Shown here in pieces: positions 44,819-57,213 of a stretch of DNA of 64,000 nt (positions are counted from its first letter, which is position 1; each line of letters begins with the position of its first letter). The stretch is from Coprinus comatus (lineage: Eukaryota; Basidiomycota; Agaricomycetes; Agaricales; Agaricaceae): positions 1-64,000 of the forward strand of contig JAWPGT010000009.1 in the NCBI GenBank assembly GCA_034638255.1, written 5' to 3'. A program made the translations under genes and the position numbers. The notes under the pieces are model-generated. The model did not search any database. It saw nothing but the letters and a program-made list of their open reading frames with translations, and was not told the origin of the DNA.

Positions 44819-46937
44819 CTACTGGGACTGTTGCTGCAGAAATCTCTTCCTTCTGATTCTAGGTCCAAACTTGAGTTCCAAGTATAACACTGGCAGCGAT
44901 AGCAGAGTGATTCCAGCGAGAAGGATGTAGGTCCATCCTTCGCCAATTGCATTCAAAATCAAATCAATAACTGACACCATTGCAGCACCCAACAGGCAAC
45001 GGACAAGATTATTCTGCCAACAAGAAGAAAAAAACACAAAATCAGTCACAAGACACAAAAAGGCACAAAAATATTTAAACGTATCCAGGTTTAAAATAGA
45101 GGCCAATCTCCACTCACACATGCTGTTACTGCGGAACCTTGGCCCGGTACGAGATCGATCATGATTGTAGAAGAACCATTCAAAATAGCTGTGCTCGTAT
45201 ATCCCACTATATCAATCAAATCACATAAGAGTCTTGGTATTGAATACTCTTGGTAGTACTCACTGATAATGTGAAGTATAAGTGGTACAGAAATATGTGT
45301 TCCTTTCTCCATTACCCAACCATACACAGCGATCGAAGCAGCGAAAATAACAACTAAGGCTGGTAATAACTCTAATCGAGCCTAATTAATCTACATTTAG
45401 TCTTCTGGTTTTCTAAATAAAAACAAGGAAGAATACCTTCTCTATCGGAAAATCAGGATGTTTATCGACTGTCTGAGGGTCCACGACGATCTTTTCTCCT
45501 TCATTTCGAATCAACTCCTCCATAAATATCCTCTTCGTCCTCTGATACCAAAAATCTAAAATCTTTCCATTAATAGCACTTCCAAGAGCCATACCAGACC
45601 CAACCGCAAGGAAACAGAACCCAATTTTGCTATCATCCAAGAACGGATACGTTCGATCAAAAAGAGTGGAAATAGGAGTTAAGATGCCATAGGTAACAGA
45701 GTATATCGAACCGCTGAGAGCAAGTAACAGCAAGAAATCTTTTCTGGCATAAAGTTTGAATGGATTTTGAAATGGTTTCTTCGGAGGTGTAGGGATATTC
45801 AAATTGTGCTTGTTCTTTTTGCCAACTATGGGAATGACTGGAGTGTATACCAGCTTCCAAAGCCCTTTAGTCTTGTGGCGAACCGCCAAGAGAGTCTCTG
45901 GCATGAAACTAAAAAAAGATTCTCAATTAGTTTGTTGATATCACTATATATATATATGAAAGACGACTGTACAAGATAATGATCGCGAGGCAACAAAAGG
46001 CAGCAATACACAAAAACCAGAAAATAGACCTGAATGTTTTCGGAGGGACATCAGGAATCATATCGGGAATTTTCAGATAGGACAACTTACCTCCAACCCA
46101 ATGACTGGGACAATACACCTCCAATAATAGGACCCACGGCGGGAGCCACCATGGGACTAAAAATAAAGAACCCATAAAACCCTGCTCGTTCTGCAGGGGT
46201 TGATATATCTGCAATCACACCAGCACCTTTATCACATCAACACATTGCTCGTCAGTTTACACTTGTATTTTTGGTAATCGTGGGGTGCAAAGAACATACC
46301 GATAGCAATGGTACTAGCTGATCCACCAGCCTGTACACATCTCAACACTAAAAGTAGCCAGAATGCTGACGTTGGCACTAAAGCAAGTCCGACACAGGAC
46401 ACAGTTAGGAGAAGGAGGCAACCTGCTGATGTCGGCCTTCTTCCTATGTTGTCGGAAAGTGTACCCCAAACCATAGGCGCTATTCTCGCATATCGACACA
46501 TTGTACCATTTGATACAAAAAAATAGGGAACTGAACATACCTACACCTTGAAGAATCATGTACATTGATACCTTTGGTGAACGAGTAAGTATACGAGTGG
46601 ATGTATCCAATTAAAAACATACTGTTAGATTGATTAACTCGGTTGATTTGTTGAACGTCAAAGCTAGCGAAGGTATGACAGGATAATATATGATAGAAGA
46701 TAGAGGACTGTTCACAGAAATTGGTTTAAGCATGACATGGACGAGATTACGCCCGTTCGGGTCACTGTACCTAAAGAATCCCGCGAAGGATGTTAGGCAT
46801 ACGATGAACCATTTCTCCTTCCTCGTGAATACATTCTTTTCCAGATCGTGAGAATGATTGTGATCAACATTCGTTTCAGTGAGGCTTGCTTCGTCGGCCG
46901 ATTGGGTCGCTGCATGCGTTGAAGATTTTTCGCTCAT
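44819..46937 (-). CDS. MFS drug:H+ antiporter (DHA1 family), copy 2
   Basis: This is a paralogue of the transporter at 41883-43892 with the same exon layout. The ATG at 46937 gives a charged N-terminal tail (MSEKSSTHAATQSADEASLT) and then RKEKWFIVCLTSFAGFF. Next come PLSSIIYYPVIPSLALTFNK, GTLSDNIGRRPTSAG, and RAGFYGFFIFSPMVAPAVGP with IIGGVLSQSLGW. The central loop includes FMPETLLAVRHKTKGLWKLV and PTPPKKPFQNPFKL. The second half has FCFLAVGSGMALGSAINGK, a DLVPGQGSAVTAC segment and RRKRFLQQQSQ at the end (44819). The two proteins differ mainly in the tails and the loop after helix 8. An independent substrate range is plausible but unknown. Confidence 0.87.
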
Positions 46938-47160
46938 GTTTATGATGTAGCTTTCTTTGAGGAAGTACAATTGCATATTGGCACATTTGGCACATTTATA
47001 CCTTCCTATATCTGTGTCTCAAAAGATAGATTAGGGTCTCTCTTGGCACCACAATTCATTGCCCACGTTATTTATAGACATCGGCGCCAATCCGGTAAAA
47101 TTGTTAATCTAGTGTAATGCCGAGCAATTCGGCGAGGTAGACAGTTAAGTGGCTTTTTCG

Positions 47161-48363
47161 TCAACCCAAATATGTGGGCAACACCTCAAAAACCGATCCC
47201 AAGGTAACTCGGCTGCGTCCTCCTTCTACCAGCTTCTTGAACGAGTAATGTTTGGGTCCATCCTTTTCAGTGACGATGTTATCGCGACGAAGCTGATCCA
47301 CCTGTATCATTGAGAATAATATACTTGAACGGGGAAGTTTTTTGACAGAAGTATTGGAGGTTATACCTGTGCCCGAGTAACCGTGAACAAATTCGTAGGT
47401 AATTTCTCGAGAAGAGTGCCTTGCAGGTAACCCAAGGCAAAGGGAACTGATACAATTGGTCGGTTCCTGTGAGTACATTTCAATATGAGCTCCATTAGTT
47501 CCCTAAAGGTGAGAACTAGAGTCAATGAGATTAAGAGAAGAACCAATCGGATCTTAAGAGCGTACTGTCAGGTCCGCCAGCTTCAATGACAACACCAGCT
47601 ACCCGATCTTCAATGGCTGGTTCTAGTCTTGAAATGATTTCAACAGCACGCCCTAAGTCCTCGACATATACAGGTTGAAACCGGGTTGTACCACCCCCAT
47701 AAACTGGCAAGAATGGAAGGAGACGTGATAACTGTGCGAATCGCTGTCAGATGAATTAGTATTCATATTCCCATGTTAGCGTTAGAAACTCCCACTAACG
47801 TTGAAGAAGTTATCGTGAGGCCCAAACACCAAACTAGGCCGAAGAATGGTGACATTGGGACATAATTGCATCACTGACTCTTCTGCAAGTCCTTTAGTTC
47901 TCACATAGGGTATCTCGCTCTTTGAATTTGCTCCTATCGCACTGAAATGTATTAATTTCGAGTGGGTCTGTTTCGCAGCCTTTGCAACATTTTCTGCACC
48001 ACGCCATTGAATTTCTTCGAATTTTTGTGGAGTCCCATACATTGTTCCCACTAGCGAGACGACGACGTCCGCTCCTTCGAATGCGGGAGCCAGGGTTTCA
48101 GGTTTGGTAATGTCCAGGGGTACGGCAGGAAGAAGCCGTTCTTGTGGCAACTCCTTCCGAAGTTTTTCGTGTAGTCGCTGGGGATTGCGGGATGATATTT
48201 GGACCCTGCGTGTGACCATGCCCAAGGGTGGGGCATTAGCAATATGTCGTATGATGCTTGTCCCTAAAGCCACGGTGAGAGTCTGCGGTTCACCTTGGAG
48301 ATAAAGTTGCATATATTTACCTACAAATCCCGCACCACATACAACGACTTTGCTATAGGACAT
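47161..48363 (-). CDS. NDUFA9/COQ11-like atypical short-chain reductase
   Basis: An NAD(P)-binding Rossmann protein of the atypical extended SDR group that contains complex I subunit NDUFA9 and the yeast CoQ-synthome protein Coq11. The ATG at 48363 gives MSYSKVVVCGAGFVGKY with a G-x-G-x-x-G dinucleotide motif. The protein continues ADVVVSLVGTMYG, LIHFSAIGANSKSEIPYVRT, and K-x-LAEESVMQLCPNVTILRP with FGPHDNFFN. After an intron comes FLPVYGGGTTRFQPVYVEDL, typical of the group. The C-terminus has RAQVDQLRRDNIV before YSFKKL, and ends in LPTYLG at 47161. Four exons. The usual SDR catalytic Tyr-x-x-x-Lys is present only as YVRTKG, consistent with the group. I cannot choose between a complex I role and a CoQ role. 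Confidence 0.78.
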
Positions 48364-48533
48364 GGCGGTCGTGCTAATCCCTCGTCAGTGACGTAAGGCG
48401 AAGCTCGCCAGCACAAAATTGGCCGTGATTTGTCTTGGAAGGGATCAGATCAGCAGCGTCGATCAAATCACGGGTGGATATATTCGAATAGAAGTATAAC
48501 CAGTGTACCAAGATAGATTTCAACCTTTCAAGC

Positions 48534-50362
48534 TCAAGGCATAACACTGTCTACATCTCCAACAATTGTCACTCCATCTTCGAAACCTGATATTCTTGAT
48601 CGACTTCGCTTTTTGACTGGCTTTGCAGGTGTTTCTACGACTGGTTCTTCGGTAGGTTCCACTTCGATGGTTGGTGGAGGTGGAGGCGCACGAATTTCTG
48701 GACATGGCCCAGAGAAATCTTTTCCAGTCATGCGTTCCAATGTTTTCATATCTACAGGAGCTATCAGTATAATGAAATTAACAAGCTTTAACTGCAAATA
48801 CCCACCGACCGGAATTTTGTTATTTAAGCAATAATTTATACGGGCATGATTTTTCTTATCCTCTGCCTTGAATTTATTTTTACATGATTTACGATCTCGA
48901 CCTGGTAATACATAAGCAATAAGTTCATAATTTTCGCCATATTGTGAAAGGGCCTGGAAAGGGTGTTAATTGTTTGCTGATGCATAGAAAGGAATTTGCG
49001 TACATTGTAGAATAGTTCGGTTTCCTCTGCACTCCATCGAGAACCACGATAACGTTTCCCATAGGTACCAGAATTGGTGAATTTTGTATGGTCTGACTCA
49101 GTTATATGTGTGTAACCGGTCATGTCCTCTGTGTTGTCAACACGATCGACAGTGAGTGAATCCTCATCAATGATAGTCTCTCCGTTGGGGCCTATCCGAA
49201 CTTGGACATTATATCTGCTAGTCTCCAAGTTTTGGTTGTATATTTCGTTCTCATCGTCTGCATCACCAGTGCTTGGGCCTGCTATGGAAACACCTGTCCT
49301 AGCTTCTGTCTCGGCGAGTGGATTAGATGAAGGGGGATCGGTATGTTCCATATCTTCATCTACTGTTCGGCCGTATTTCTTGGCCTCCATGAGTTCCTTC
49401 ATTCTCATTCGCCGCTCTTTATTCCTTTGCTTCCAAGCGACATGGTTACTGACAATTTCCGCGGCCTTGCTACTAACACGCCCTTGTCCTATATCACTAC
49501 AGAGTGTGGCCATCGTCACAGTGGTGGGGTCTATATTTTCCCCTGGATCAGCATTGGGGTCATATGGTGGAACGGAAGGGCCACGGGAACGGCGTTGCCG
49601 AGGAGTAGTACTCCGTGATTTAGACTTTTTGGCTGTTGAAGTATCCTCGTCCTCGCCGTCGCTGGATACTTTTGACGCCTTTCGTCTTCGCTTTGGTTGA
49701 CTCGTAGATACAAGAGCGGATGGAGGTTGGGATGGCTGAATTTGGTTGACATGACCATGTACTGGTACTTGTACGAATGAATTTGTGTCTCCCATGTAAA
49801 AAGAGCCAGGAGGCGGAATAAATGTAGCTGGCGGTGTCGGGAAAGGCATATGGGACATTTGGGGCTGGAATGCAAGAGGATGCACGTCCTGACGAGAAGG
49901 AACAGTAATGGCATTACCCTGGCTCGGTGAACGTCCGACGGTGAAGAGAGAGGGAGGAAGATTAGAGGCGTTGGCTAGCACCGGTGCATGTTGTTGTCGA
50001 GGAGGAATGCTCAGGGCATGGGCAAGAGTTGGAGGTTCGCGAACTAGAGTCTGAGGTGGGGTTGGTAAAAATGAAACAGGTTCTGGTTGGGGAGGTGAAG
50101 TGAGTTGTGTGGCTGTTTCTCTTCCAGGAACTGTTGTTAAAGAGATAGGAGGAGATACTTGTGGTGTTTCTGAAGGAGCTGGGGTGGATTCTGGGATTAT
50201 ATGGAGTTCCTGGGTGGTGGGCTGAGATTGGACTGGAGTTGTTGGTGCCCGAGAACGTGCTTTGGCTACTGGTCGAAAGACCGTGCTCCCCTTTTCTGTA
50301 TGTTGTCAGAGGAGTGGTAAAGGCTGGAGAAAGCTGGTGTACTTACGGACTCTACTGCTCAT
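48534..50362 (-). CDS. BDP1: TFIIIB component B'' (BDP1), SANT-domain protein
   Basis: BDP1 is the SANT/Myb subunit of TFIIIB, required for RNA polymerase III initiation at tRNA and 5S genes. The ATG at 50362 gives a five-residue first exon, MSSRV, spliced to RKGSTVFRPVAKARSRAP, matching the conserved BDP1 start. A long Pro/Ser-rich region and a basic patch (RRRKASK) follow. SRGPSVPPYDPNADPGENID and ITPTTVTMATLC-like residues (here PTTVTMATLCSDIGQGRVSS) form the conserved helix. The SANT domain is YRGSRWSAEETELFYNALSQ, then YGENYELIAYVLPGRDRKSC and KNKFKAEDKKN. The C-terminal exon contains MKTLERMTGKDFSG and ends at 48534. The gene is divergent from the next one with only 79 bp between start codons. 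Confidence 0.88.
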
Positions 50363-50441
50363 GTGTGTGCATTTGGAGATAAGATGAGAGAGCGCGGGTC
50401 GGGATGTCCTGAATTGGACCGTATTCCTTCCCACCATCCAC

Positions 50442-52486
50442 ATGGCCCACCTCAACTTTCCATACGGCAAGAAAAGAAACTGGGAGCTCGATACCACTGA
50501 CACCGACATAGGTCTAAAGCCCGTTCCAGACAGGTATGCCCATCGTTGTCTGCTCTGTTCCCGGCTCACCGGATGCACAGTCTCGTGGTCCTCCAGTCCC
50601 TGCGCCAATGCAAGTCTCCCCATTCCAATCGTTAGTCTATGTATTCACATTTCTTCCAGCTAGAGACCAATGGCTCTCAAACACATTTCCAAAGTTCACA
50701 AGCAAAGCCAGAGGTGCCAAGGCCACCGAGTCACCACCCCCACATACAATACAGGCTAGAGGCAAATGCGATCTTGCTGTCGGTCCACACATCTTCCCAG
50801 ACACAACGTTCTACGAAGTACACTACATGCAGACGTCTTCAGTAACCCCGACACTACATATGCCTTCCCCCGCAACTGTGTATCCAGCTAATACCAGTAC
50901 TTCCACACAACCCTCTGCATCTACATCTACTACTGCCGCACAACAAGCCACTGAACAACTCAAACTCTCTTTGGGTGAGGGATTGGAATACACAATATCA
51001 TCGGACCTTGTCTCTAGAATCCACTACGAAGCCTCAGTAAATCCCATCTTTGCAGACAAATTCCGCCTCGCAGTGAATCCAAATGCAACAGAGGACCAGA
51101 TCAGAAACTTTGCATTTGCACTTCCCAGCCTCCCAGGTGTCAAGGCTACAGGGGTCCCCTCATCTCTCACGCTATCAATGGGAGACTCTGCACAGGCTGT
51201 TCAACAACATGTGCCACCTGTTCGGGAATGGGACATTGTCATTGAGTTTAATGAGCTGCCTAATGAACGGTGGCTAATACCTCGAGGAACTGTTGCTTCA
51301 TGTACACGCATAGTGAACAAGGATGGTATTACTTTACCTGATGCCTCTCTCGCACTTCGAATTCCTCTACCCGAAACCAAACCCAAACCCGCAACTACTG
51401 AGGAATCCACTACAACTCCCGAATCTATACCCCCTTATGCTGCCAAGTATACCATGCGCAAAACACCCTCTCTTGTTTATGATCTAATTCTTAGATGGAT
51501 TGGAGGGGACGAGCAAAATCGACAGAATACAGAAATATTAGCAAAATTGGTCAGTAAAGTCTCGATATATGCGTCACCATTCAATGACTTATTCTTGTTT
51601 TTACCCAGCCCTCAAGAAGGAAGGTTTATCTTGCACACCGAGTGGCTCCCGGAGGTTTATTAACTCAACTTCAAGCAGTGAGTTTTATACTTTCACAATC
51701 CATTTCCCTCCTTAAATCTTTATCTTGCCAAGGCCCAAACGACAAACTACAGTTTCAAGCCACTAAAGCAAGGCCCATCAGCACCTCCTCGTGCACGCCG
51801 CAAGCAACCTCCAAAACCCAAACCACCAAAATCTACACCAGTGAATTCTACAACAGCGACTGCCACAACCGTTACTACTACTTCTGCCACCATACCTACT
51901 ACCATCGTCACCGCCCCAACAGCTACTAAAGTCGGGAAACCTACCACCCAAACCTCGACTTCAACTTCAAATCGGGGCCCCGCTACACAAGATTCCTCGA
52001 AACCAAAAGAGCCTAAACGTCGAAGATATCAAAACCACACTGTAAAACATCCACCTGCTCCAATTCGTTGTCTTGTATGCTTTAAAACAGATGTACCCCT
52101 CATGATGGGTGGACGTGAGTACAGCCTCTTCAAATTTGTGTAACAATTTTCAGGTTAAAAATGATATCATATGATTAGGATATTGTCGTGAATGTGTAGA
52201 TGCAGGCAAAGCCAACCTCGCTATTCCGCAATTACCTCGAGTACCTCAAACATATACATTTTCCTATTCCTCGTCGATTCAATCACAAATTCCAACCTCC
52301 TCTGTTATTATGAATCCACCAACAGCCATATCAGTAGTGCCAGTGAAAGCCACACCGGTGGTACAACCACAACCAACAACGAATGCGACACCTGTATCTA
52401 CACAACTAACCACCCCCGCCCCCACACCCACATCCACATCCACATCCACCTCGGTCGCTAATACCAAGAATGTGATGTCTGAGTGA
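50442..52486 (+). CDS. Conserved fungal protein of unknown function with Cys4 motif
   Basis: I do not recognise the family with confidence. The first exon reads MAHLNFPYGKKRNWELDTTD and ends LKPVPDR. The best join uses the donor near 50534 and the AG just before 50665, giving DRDQWLSNTFPKFTSKARGA and then HTIQARGKCDLAVGPHIFPD. A helical region (GLEYTISSDLVSRIHYEASV), a PPVREWDIVIEFNELPNERW segment and a YLAHRVAPGGLLTQLQA segment follow, all well ordered. The C-terminal half is Thr/Pro/Lys-rich and contains one zinc-binding-like motif, RCLVCFKTDVPLMMGGRYCR, extended by ECVDAG, with C-x2-C and C-x2-C pairs. The protein ends TKNVMSE at 52486. A nuclear role is plausible from the basic stretch PKEPKRRRY and the Cys4 site but is not proven. 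It shares a 79-bp promoter with BDP1. Five exons. Confidence 0.6.
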
Positions 52487-53073
52487 TCTCGATCCTCTGC
52501 GATAATCCAAAATGTTCATGTTTTGTTGTTTATGTTTCATGTATTAATTTCTGTTCGTACCAAGACACGAGTTCTGACACTGAAGCATTTCGAAAAAGGA
52601 CGTGTATTAGCATAAGCAGTCAGGCGAACCCACAGTGAATGGTAAACTACCTGATGAGTTCCCAACCCCACTGAAAAGGGCATCCTGATGCTCTGATCGA
52701 ACTGACGCCAAAACATTGAGCCCACCCTCGACCGGGATCTCAAAGTGAAAACTGGCCCAGTGGAAGTTGAAATCATATGGGTACGAGATCTCAGAACGAA
52801 TGGTTGATAGATTCGCTCACAGGCTGAAGAATTATACCTTCATTTAATTGACGAGTCTCTCTATGTCGTCTACATTACAGTGCACCAGCCTCTTCCCTAT
52901 CTCGAATTACAACTACACTACGATACAAGGTATGAAGAGGGGGGATATATATAATAAGAATAGTTCTTGAAAAGGATTGTGAACGTCGATGTTGATGAAT
53001 TGCGATAATGATGAAGTGAGAGAAAAAAATGTAATAAAAAAATCAAATAATATTATACCAGTTCTTTTCTTTT
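52487..53073. other. Tail-to-tail interval
   Basis: This is the 3' flank of the plus-strand Cys4 gene and the minus-strand coiled-coil gene. An open frame on the minus strand (52537-52776) has no conserved features. AT-rich runs occur near 53020-53050. No RNA gene was recognised. Confidence 0.5.
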
Positions 53074-56044
53074 TCAAGTCAAAAGATTGACAGACCAACC
53101 CAACCACCACGCAATTACACCTACCTCCATAAAAACAATTACAAATTCTAAAAAGACAGCACACCACTGCAATAGAATACCAATCCAAAAGAAAGGTAAA
53201 GCAGTGTACCTAATTCCATCATATGGAATCCATTGTAGTCTTATATTCCATAAAGATGTAACTGCCGCGCGAGATTGTAGAATGGATATCATGATTGAAG
53301 CGATAAAGAATAAACCGAGTCCAAGCCAATGTCGTGGTGAACGTTTAGGGAATTTTTTGATCAAGTAACGTTTATGTTCACCAGTGAACTCGTTACGGTA
53401 GAGTGGGATAATGAGGAAGTCGCGGATATCCTCGCCGATCCGTTTGCCATAAGTACGCCAGAAAGGTGTCACAGTATCGAGAACAAATGTGAGAGCGTCC
53501 ATACCAAACTCCCATACTTGTTGATAGTGGTCTTTGTAACTCTCTTCGAGCGCAATGGCTTGAGAAATCTGAGAAAATTTCAGTTAATAAATAGACAAAC
53601 AATAAGTAAGACAATAATACCTCAGGATATTGTGCAGAGGTCATCGTAACTGTCTTGTCATAATCATCTTTAACTTCTTTGTGCAATTTCTTCACATCAC
53701 GCAACACTGTTTCCACTTCTTGTAATTTCTCCGCTATGACCCCCTTCTTTTCCTCCAACTCAAAGAGATAGCGCATTAATGAGGTGACTTGATTGTCCAA
53801 GATAGACCCTGAATCCGTTGCTCGATGTGATTCTTGTGATATAAAATTGGTAAAAACTTCTCTTTGCCGAGCAATTCTTTGATGAATATCCTCTACAACG
53901 CGCCAACCGCGCAACCGTTTCGTGGAACCTGTTACCGTAGCTGGATCGTGACCAAAAGATTCGACAAGCTCCTTTGGTAGAGTCTGATACTTCTTGCCGA
54001 GGACGTTCAAGGCATTACGTTGAGCTGAGTCGTAACCTTTTACAGCAATGGAGATATGGTTGAGGAGTAGGCGGATGCGTTTATTATGTGCTACTGCATC
54101 GTTCAACAAACTAGGAGCACATTAATATCCGCTTTTGTGTAGGAAAGACCTTGAAGACGTACGCTTTCTTCCGTTCATATTCAAGTATCAAGTCGTGCTC
54201 CTTTTGTATTGCTTGATCCTCTGATGGTAGTGGTCGAGGAGACGAGGAAAGGCTCCTTTGCATAACCGGCAAATCGAGGTTCGACAACGACCTAGGTAGA
54301 TGCGAATATTTGGATTCCGATATTGTATCAGTGTTATCAGGATTTTCTGTTTCTGGTAAAACCAGGGTGGGTAGATTTTTGCCCAGATTGATAATGGTTG
54401 GTTGCTTCGTCCCGTTGAAGATTGGGGAGGATTCCAAAGTGACAATAGGTTTGTTATGTTCTTCTGTACCACTGCCCGCTCTGTCGCGTTGTGGTGTGAT
54501 TCGTCCTAAGTATCCAGGTTGTTTGGCAGAAGGGACAGGAGAAGCTACAGGGTTAGAAGTATTACTGACAACACTACTAAGTGCTGATTCTCCACTTCTC
54601 CTTGATTCGACATCAAGGGAACTACGAGGTGAGAATTTCCCATCCAATGTATTATAAACGGGCTGGGGAACAAGGTGGTCAAGCGTAAGGGGGCGAAAAG
54701 GCGACGTCGGAAGCGAACCATCTTCAGGGATAGACTCCATACGTTGAGGTGACATTTGAGCATGTAAGAACTCCTCCATAATGCGCCCTGAGAGATGCCA
54801 CCGTGAAGTCCGATCTGCTGTACGAGGAAGGTGCTTTAGCCAAGTCAGCGGTTCAATCTTCTCAAGTCCCTGTCGCAAGGACTCGTCCTGTGAACCATAC
54901 CAACGAGAAATCACAGCCAAATTTACAGGAATTTTGTTTTCCGGAGAGTTGGAGTTATTAATGATTTGGTACCTCCGTTGTAATTGGTCTGACGTCATGG
55001 CCGCTTTACGACGTGTTTGGGAGGAGGCAGATGAACGAAGCCTAGCAAGTCGTTCTTGTAACTTTTAGGGGCTGCGTTATAGCGCACAAAGAAGGGTAAA
55101 ATACCTGTATGCGTTCTTTCCTGCTGATCTTGCATCATTTCTAACGGTGGCAACTTGTCCTTGTCTTTACGGCGAAGCGCCCATTTCTTATCTAACTTCT
55201 CCTCGTCGGATGCTGCATTTCCCCAATCCAAAGTTAGCCCATTATCTAGGGATGAAGGAACTGGATGTTGGGAAACGGGAGGCACGGGCCGCGTAGTTGA
55301 TGGACTGAAGTCGATGTCGGATGTCGTACTTGTACTCGTCTTCCGCAGCGGACTGGATCCTGGTGATGGAACGGGAGTTTGTAAGAGAGGGAAATGCTTT
55401 GCAGTGGACTTAGTTTCTTTGGAAGATATGGACATAGGCATGCCAACCACAGCATGAGTTTCAGCACCAGATTTCTGGTTGTGCTTCATCTTCGCTTCTC
55501 GTCGAGCCTTGAGTTTGAGTGCCCGTTGAACGTCTTGGAGAATCCGAGGATCTGCAATAAATGTAAGGAGACATTTTTGTAGTTAGATATATGCGTTAGC
55601 TTGCCTTCCTGAGCTATAGCAAGGTCAGAAATCTCGTTGTGTAGTACAAGTACAATGTCACTCACAAAGATCATATTCATCTGCATATACATCCTGTTCG
55701 TTACTGCCGTTATTGATATTCTGTATGATTTGAGCTGGTGGTAGCAAATTGTCGTCTGTGCCGGCCAGTATGGGAGACTTTCGTGTCCAATATACCGAAT
55801 CTGATGGGTGGTATGTGCCGTCGTCCGAAACGCGACGCCGTCTGTCTTGTGTAACTGCCGTCCGTGGATTGAGAGGAGAGCCTCGTCGTGGAGGGGGGGT
55901 AAGGTGTTGGTTTATATGTGTGGAGGAGCCTTCACCAGAGTATAGTCGTCGTCGTGTCGGAGACGGACTTTCTGGGAAGTGTATACGAGCTGGACGCTGC
56001 TCTGCTTGTACATCATCAGATTTCCTCGAGCCAGGTCGCTCCAT
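53074..56044 (-). CDS. Conserved coiled-coil protein with C-terminal membrane helices, unknown
   Basis: I do not recognise the family. The ATG at 56044 opens a disordered, Ser/Pro/Arg-rich head (MERPGSRKSDDVQAEQRPAR). Ordered pieces follow: DPRILQDVQRALKLKARREA, an LDWGNAASDEEKLDKKWALR segment, and NLAVISRWYGSQDESLRQGL with EPLTWLKHLPRT. After a second disordered stretch comes a long coiled coil: HNKRIRLLLNHISIAVKGYD, a RGWRVVEDIHQRIARQREVF helix and EVETVLRDVKKLHKEVKDDY. The C-terminal exon has FGMDALTFVLDTVTPFWRTY and two hydrophobic helices (GLGLFFIASIMISILQ and FFWIGILLQWCAVFLEFVIV), then WLGWSVNLLT at 53074. About six exons. A tail-anchored role in membrane contact or scaffolding is conceivable but is a guess. 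Confidence 0.65.
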
Positions 56045-56168
56045 TTACCCTCATTCGAGGGGGAATAGTGTGCAAGTATAGCAATGTAAGTTGTAACGGT
56101 GTAAAGAGCTAAGCTACAGATATTCATATGATGAAATGAATTCACGTGATAGCCTATATTATTCCTGT

Positions 56169-57213
56169 CTACTTAAACCGAGGCATCCTTTTTCCGGCGT
56201 TACGTTTTTTGCTCATCAACAGTCGGAAGAACATTACTGCAGTAAGCCCAGAGAGCGCATACCTGTAACGTACCTAATCAGACACGGTACCAAGAACGGG
56301 ACGTGTTAACATACCATGTGATGACATATGATAAATGCGAGTTTCGCAAATCCACAGCTGGAGGACGTCCAACAGGAACACCCTTATCAATTAATGTAGA
56401 CGCTTGACCAGCGTGGCCCTCTACATCATTGTCAATGCCGATCCTTTATGTTGCTTCAATGGTGCTTACCGAAGATTTGTTCAACAAATACTGGTTGAAC
56501 ACCTGCCTTTTCTCCACCAACATATTCTGCCATAGCCTCAACGTCTGTCCAATACCATTTACCTTTCTCTGGCTCATTATTGGGAGTAAAACTATTTTTG
56601 GGTTGCGAAGTTCTCAACATGCCAATGATTTCAACTTCTCCAGTGTCCTTCAGATATTCCCCGGCCTCGAATTTTTCTTTTGACACGAATCCACGATCCA
56701 CCAGAACAGTGGAGCCATTTTCTCGGACCAACGGAGTGACAATGTGATAGCCATGGACACCGTCGCGTACTCGAGGTGAGAAAACCATCGTTCGTGAGTG
56801 GTCCCATTTCCCTTTCAGTAGAACCTTCCGGAAGACGAATTCAGGAATCACTGCAAGGCTAATTCGGTTAGAGGAAGAAAAGTTAGACGCGTTGTAATTT
56901 GTGTAACGTACTTGATCTTGCTGGGTAATGTAATCGGAGGCAACTCCAATTTCTCCTCGAGCTCGTCAATAAGATCTATTTTCCATTTCAAGCGCTTCAT
57001 TTGCCAGGTCCCTAGCCCAAACGTAAAGAATGGGATGATTCCCACTACAATCATCGTTGGTGTAATCCATGACTCTTTCCGTGGTTTGTAAATGGTTGGA
57101 ACGTCAGACTTCTGCTGCCACCACAATTTACGTTTCGTGTGTTGAAAGCATTGCGCACGCTTCTGTAGTAAGGACTGAGGTCGTAGGGTACTGAGATACC
57201 TGAATGAAAACAT
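56169..57213 (-). CDS. SHY1: SURF1 (Shy1), cytochrome c oxidase assembly factor
   Basis: SURF1/Shy1 is an inner-membrane protein that helps assemble the Cox1 module of cytochrome c oxidase. The ATG at 57213 gives an Arg/Ser-rich presequence (MFSFRYLSTLRPQSLLQKRA). The first membrane helix, MIVVGIIPFFTFGLGTWQMK, contains the family's FGLGTWQ-x-x-R/K motif. RKVLLKGKWDHSRTMVFSPR and GVHGYHIVTPLVRENGSTVL carry conserved SURF1 blocks, as does VDRGFVSKEKF. NNEPEKGKWYWTDVEAMAEY is the central signature. The second helix follows HLSYVITW and YALSGLTAVMFFRLL. The tail MSKKRNAGKRMPRFK ends at the TAG at 56169-56171. Five exons. It is divergent from SLA2 with 284 bp between start codons. Confidence 0.9.

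Noticed and set aside
49122..49700. Long plus-strand frame inside BDP1
   Set aside because: It is the antisense shadow of the BDP1 coding exon and has no family features.
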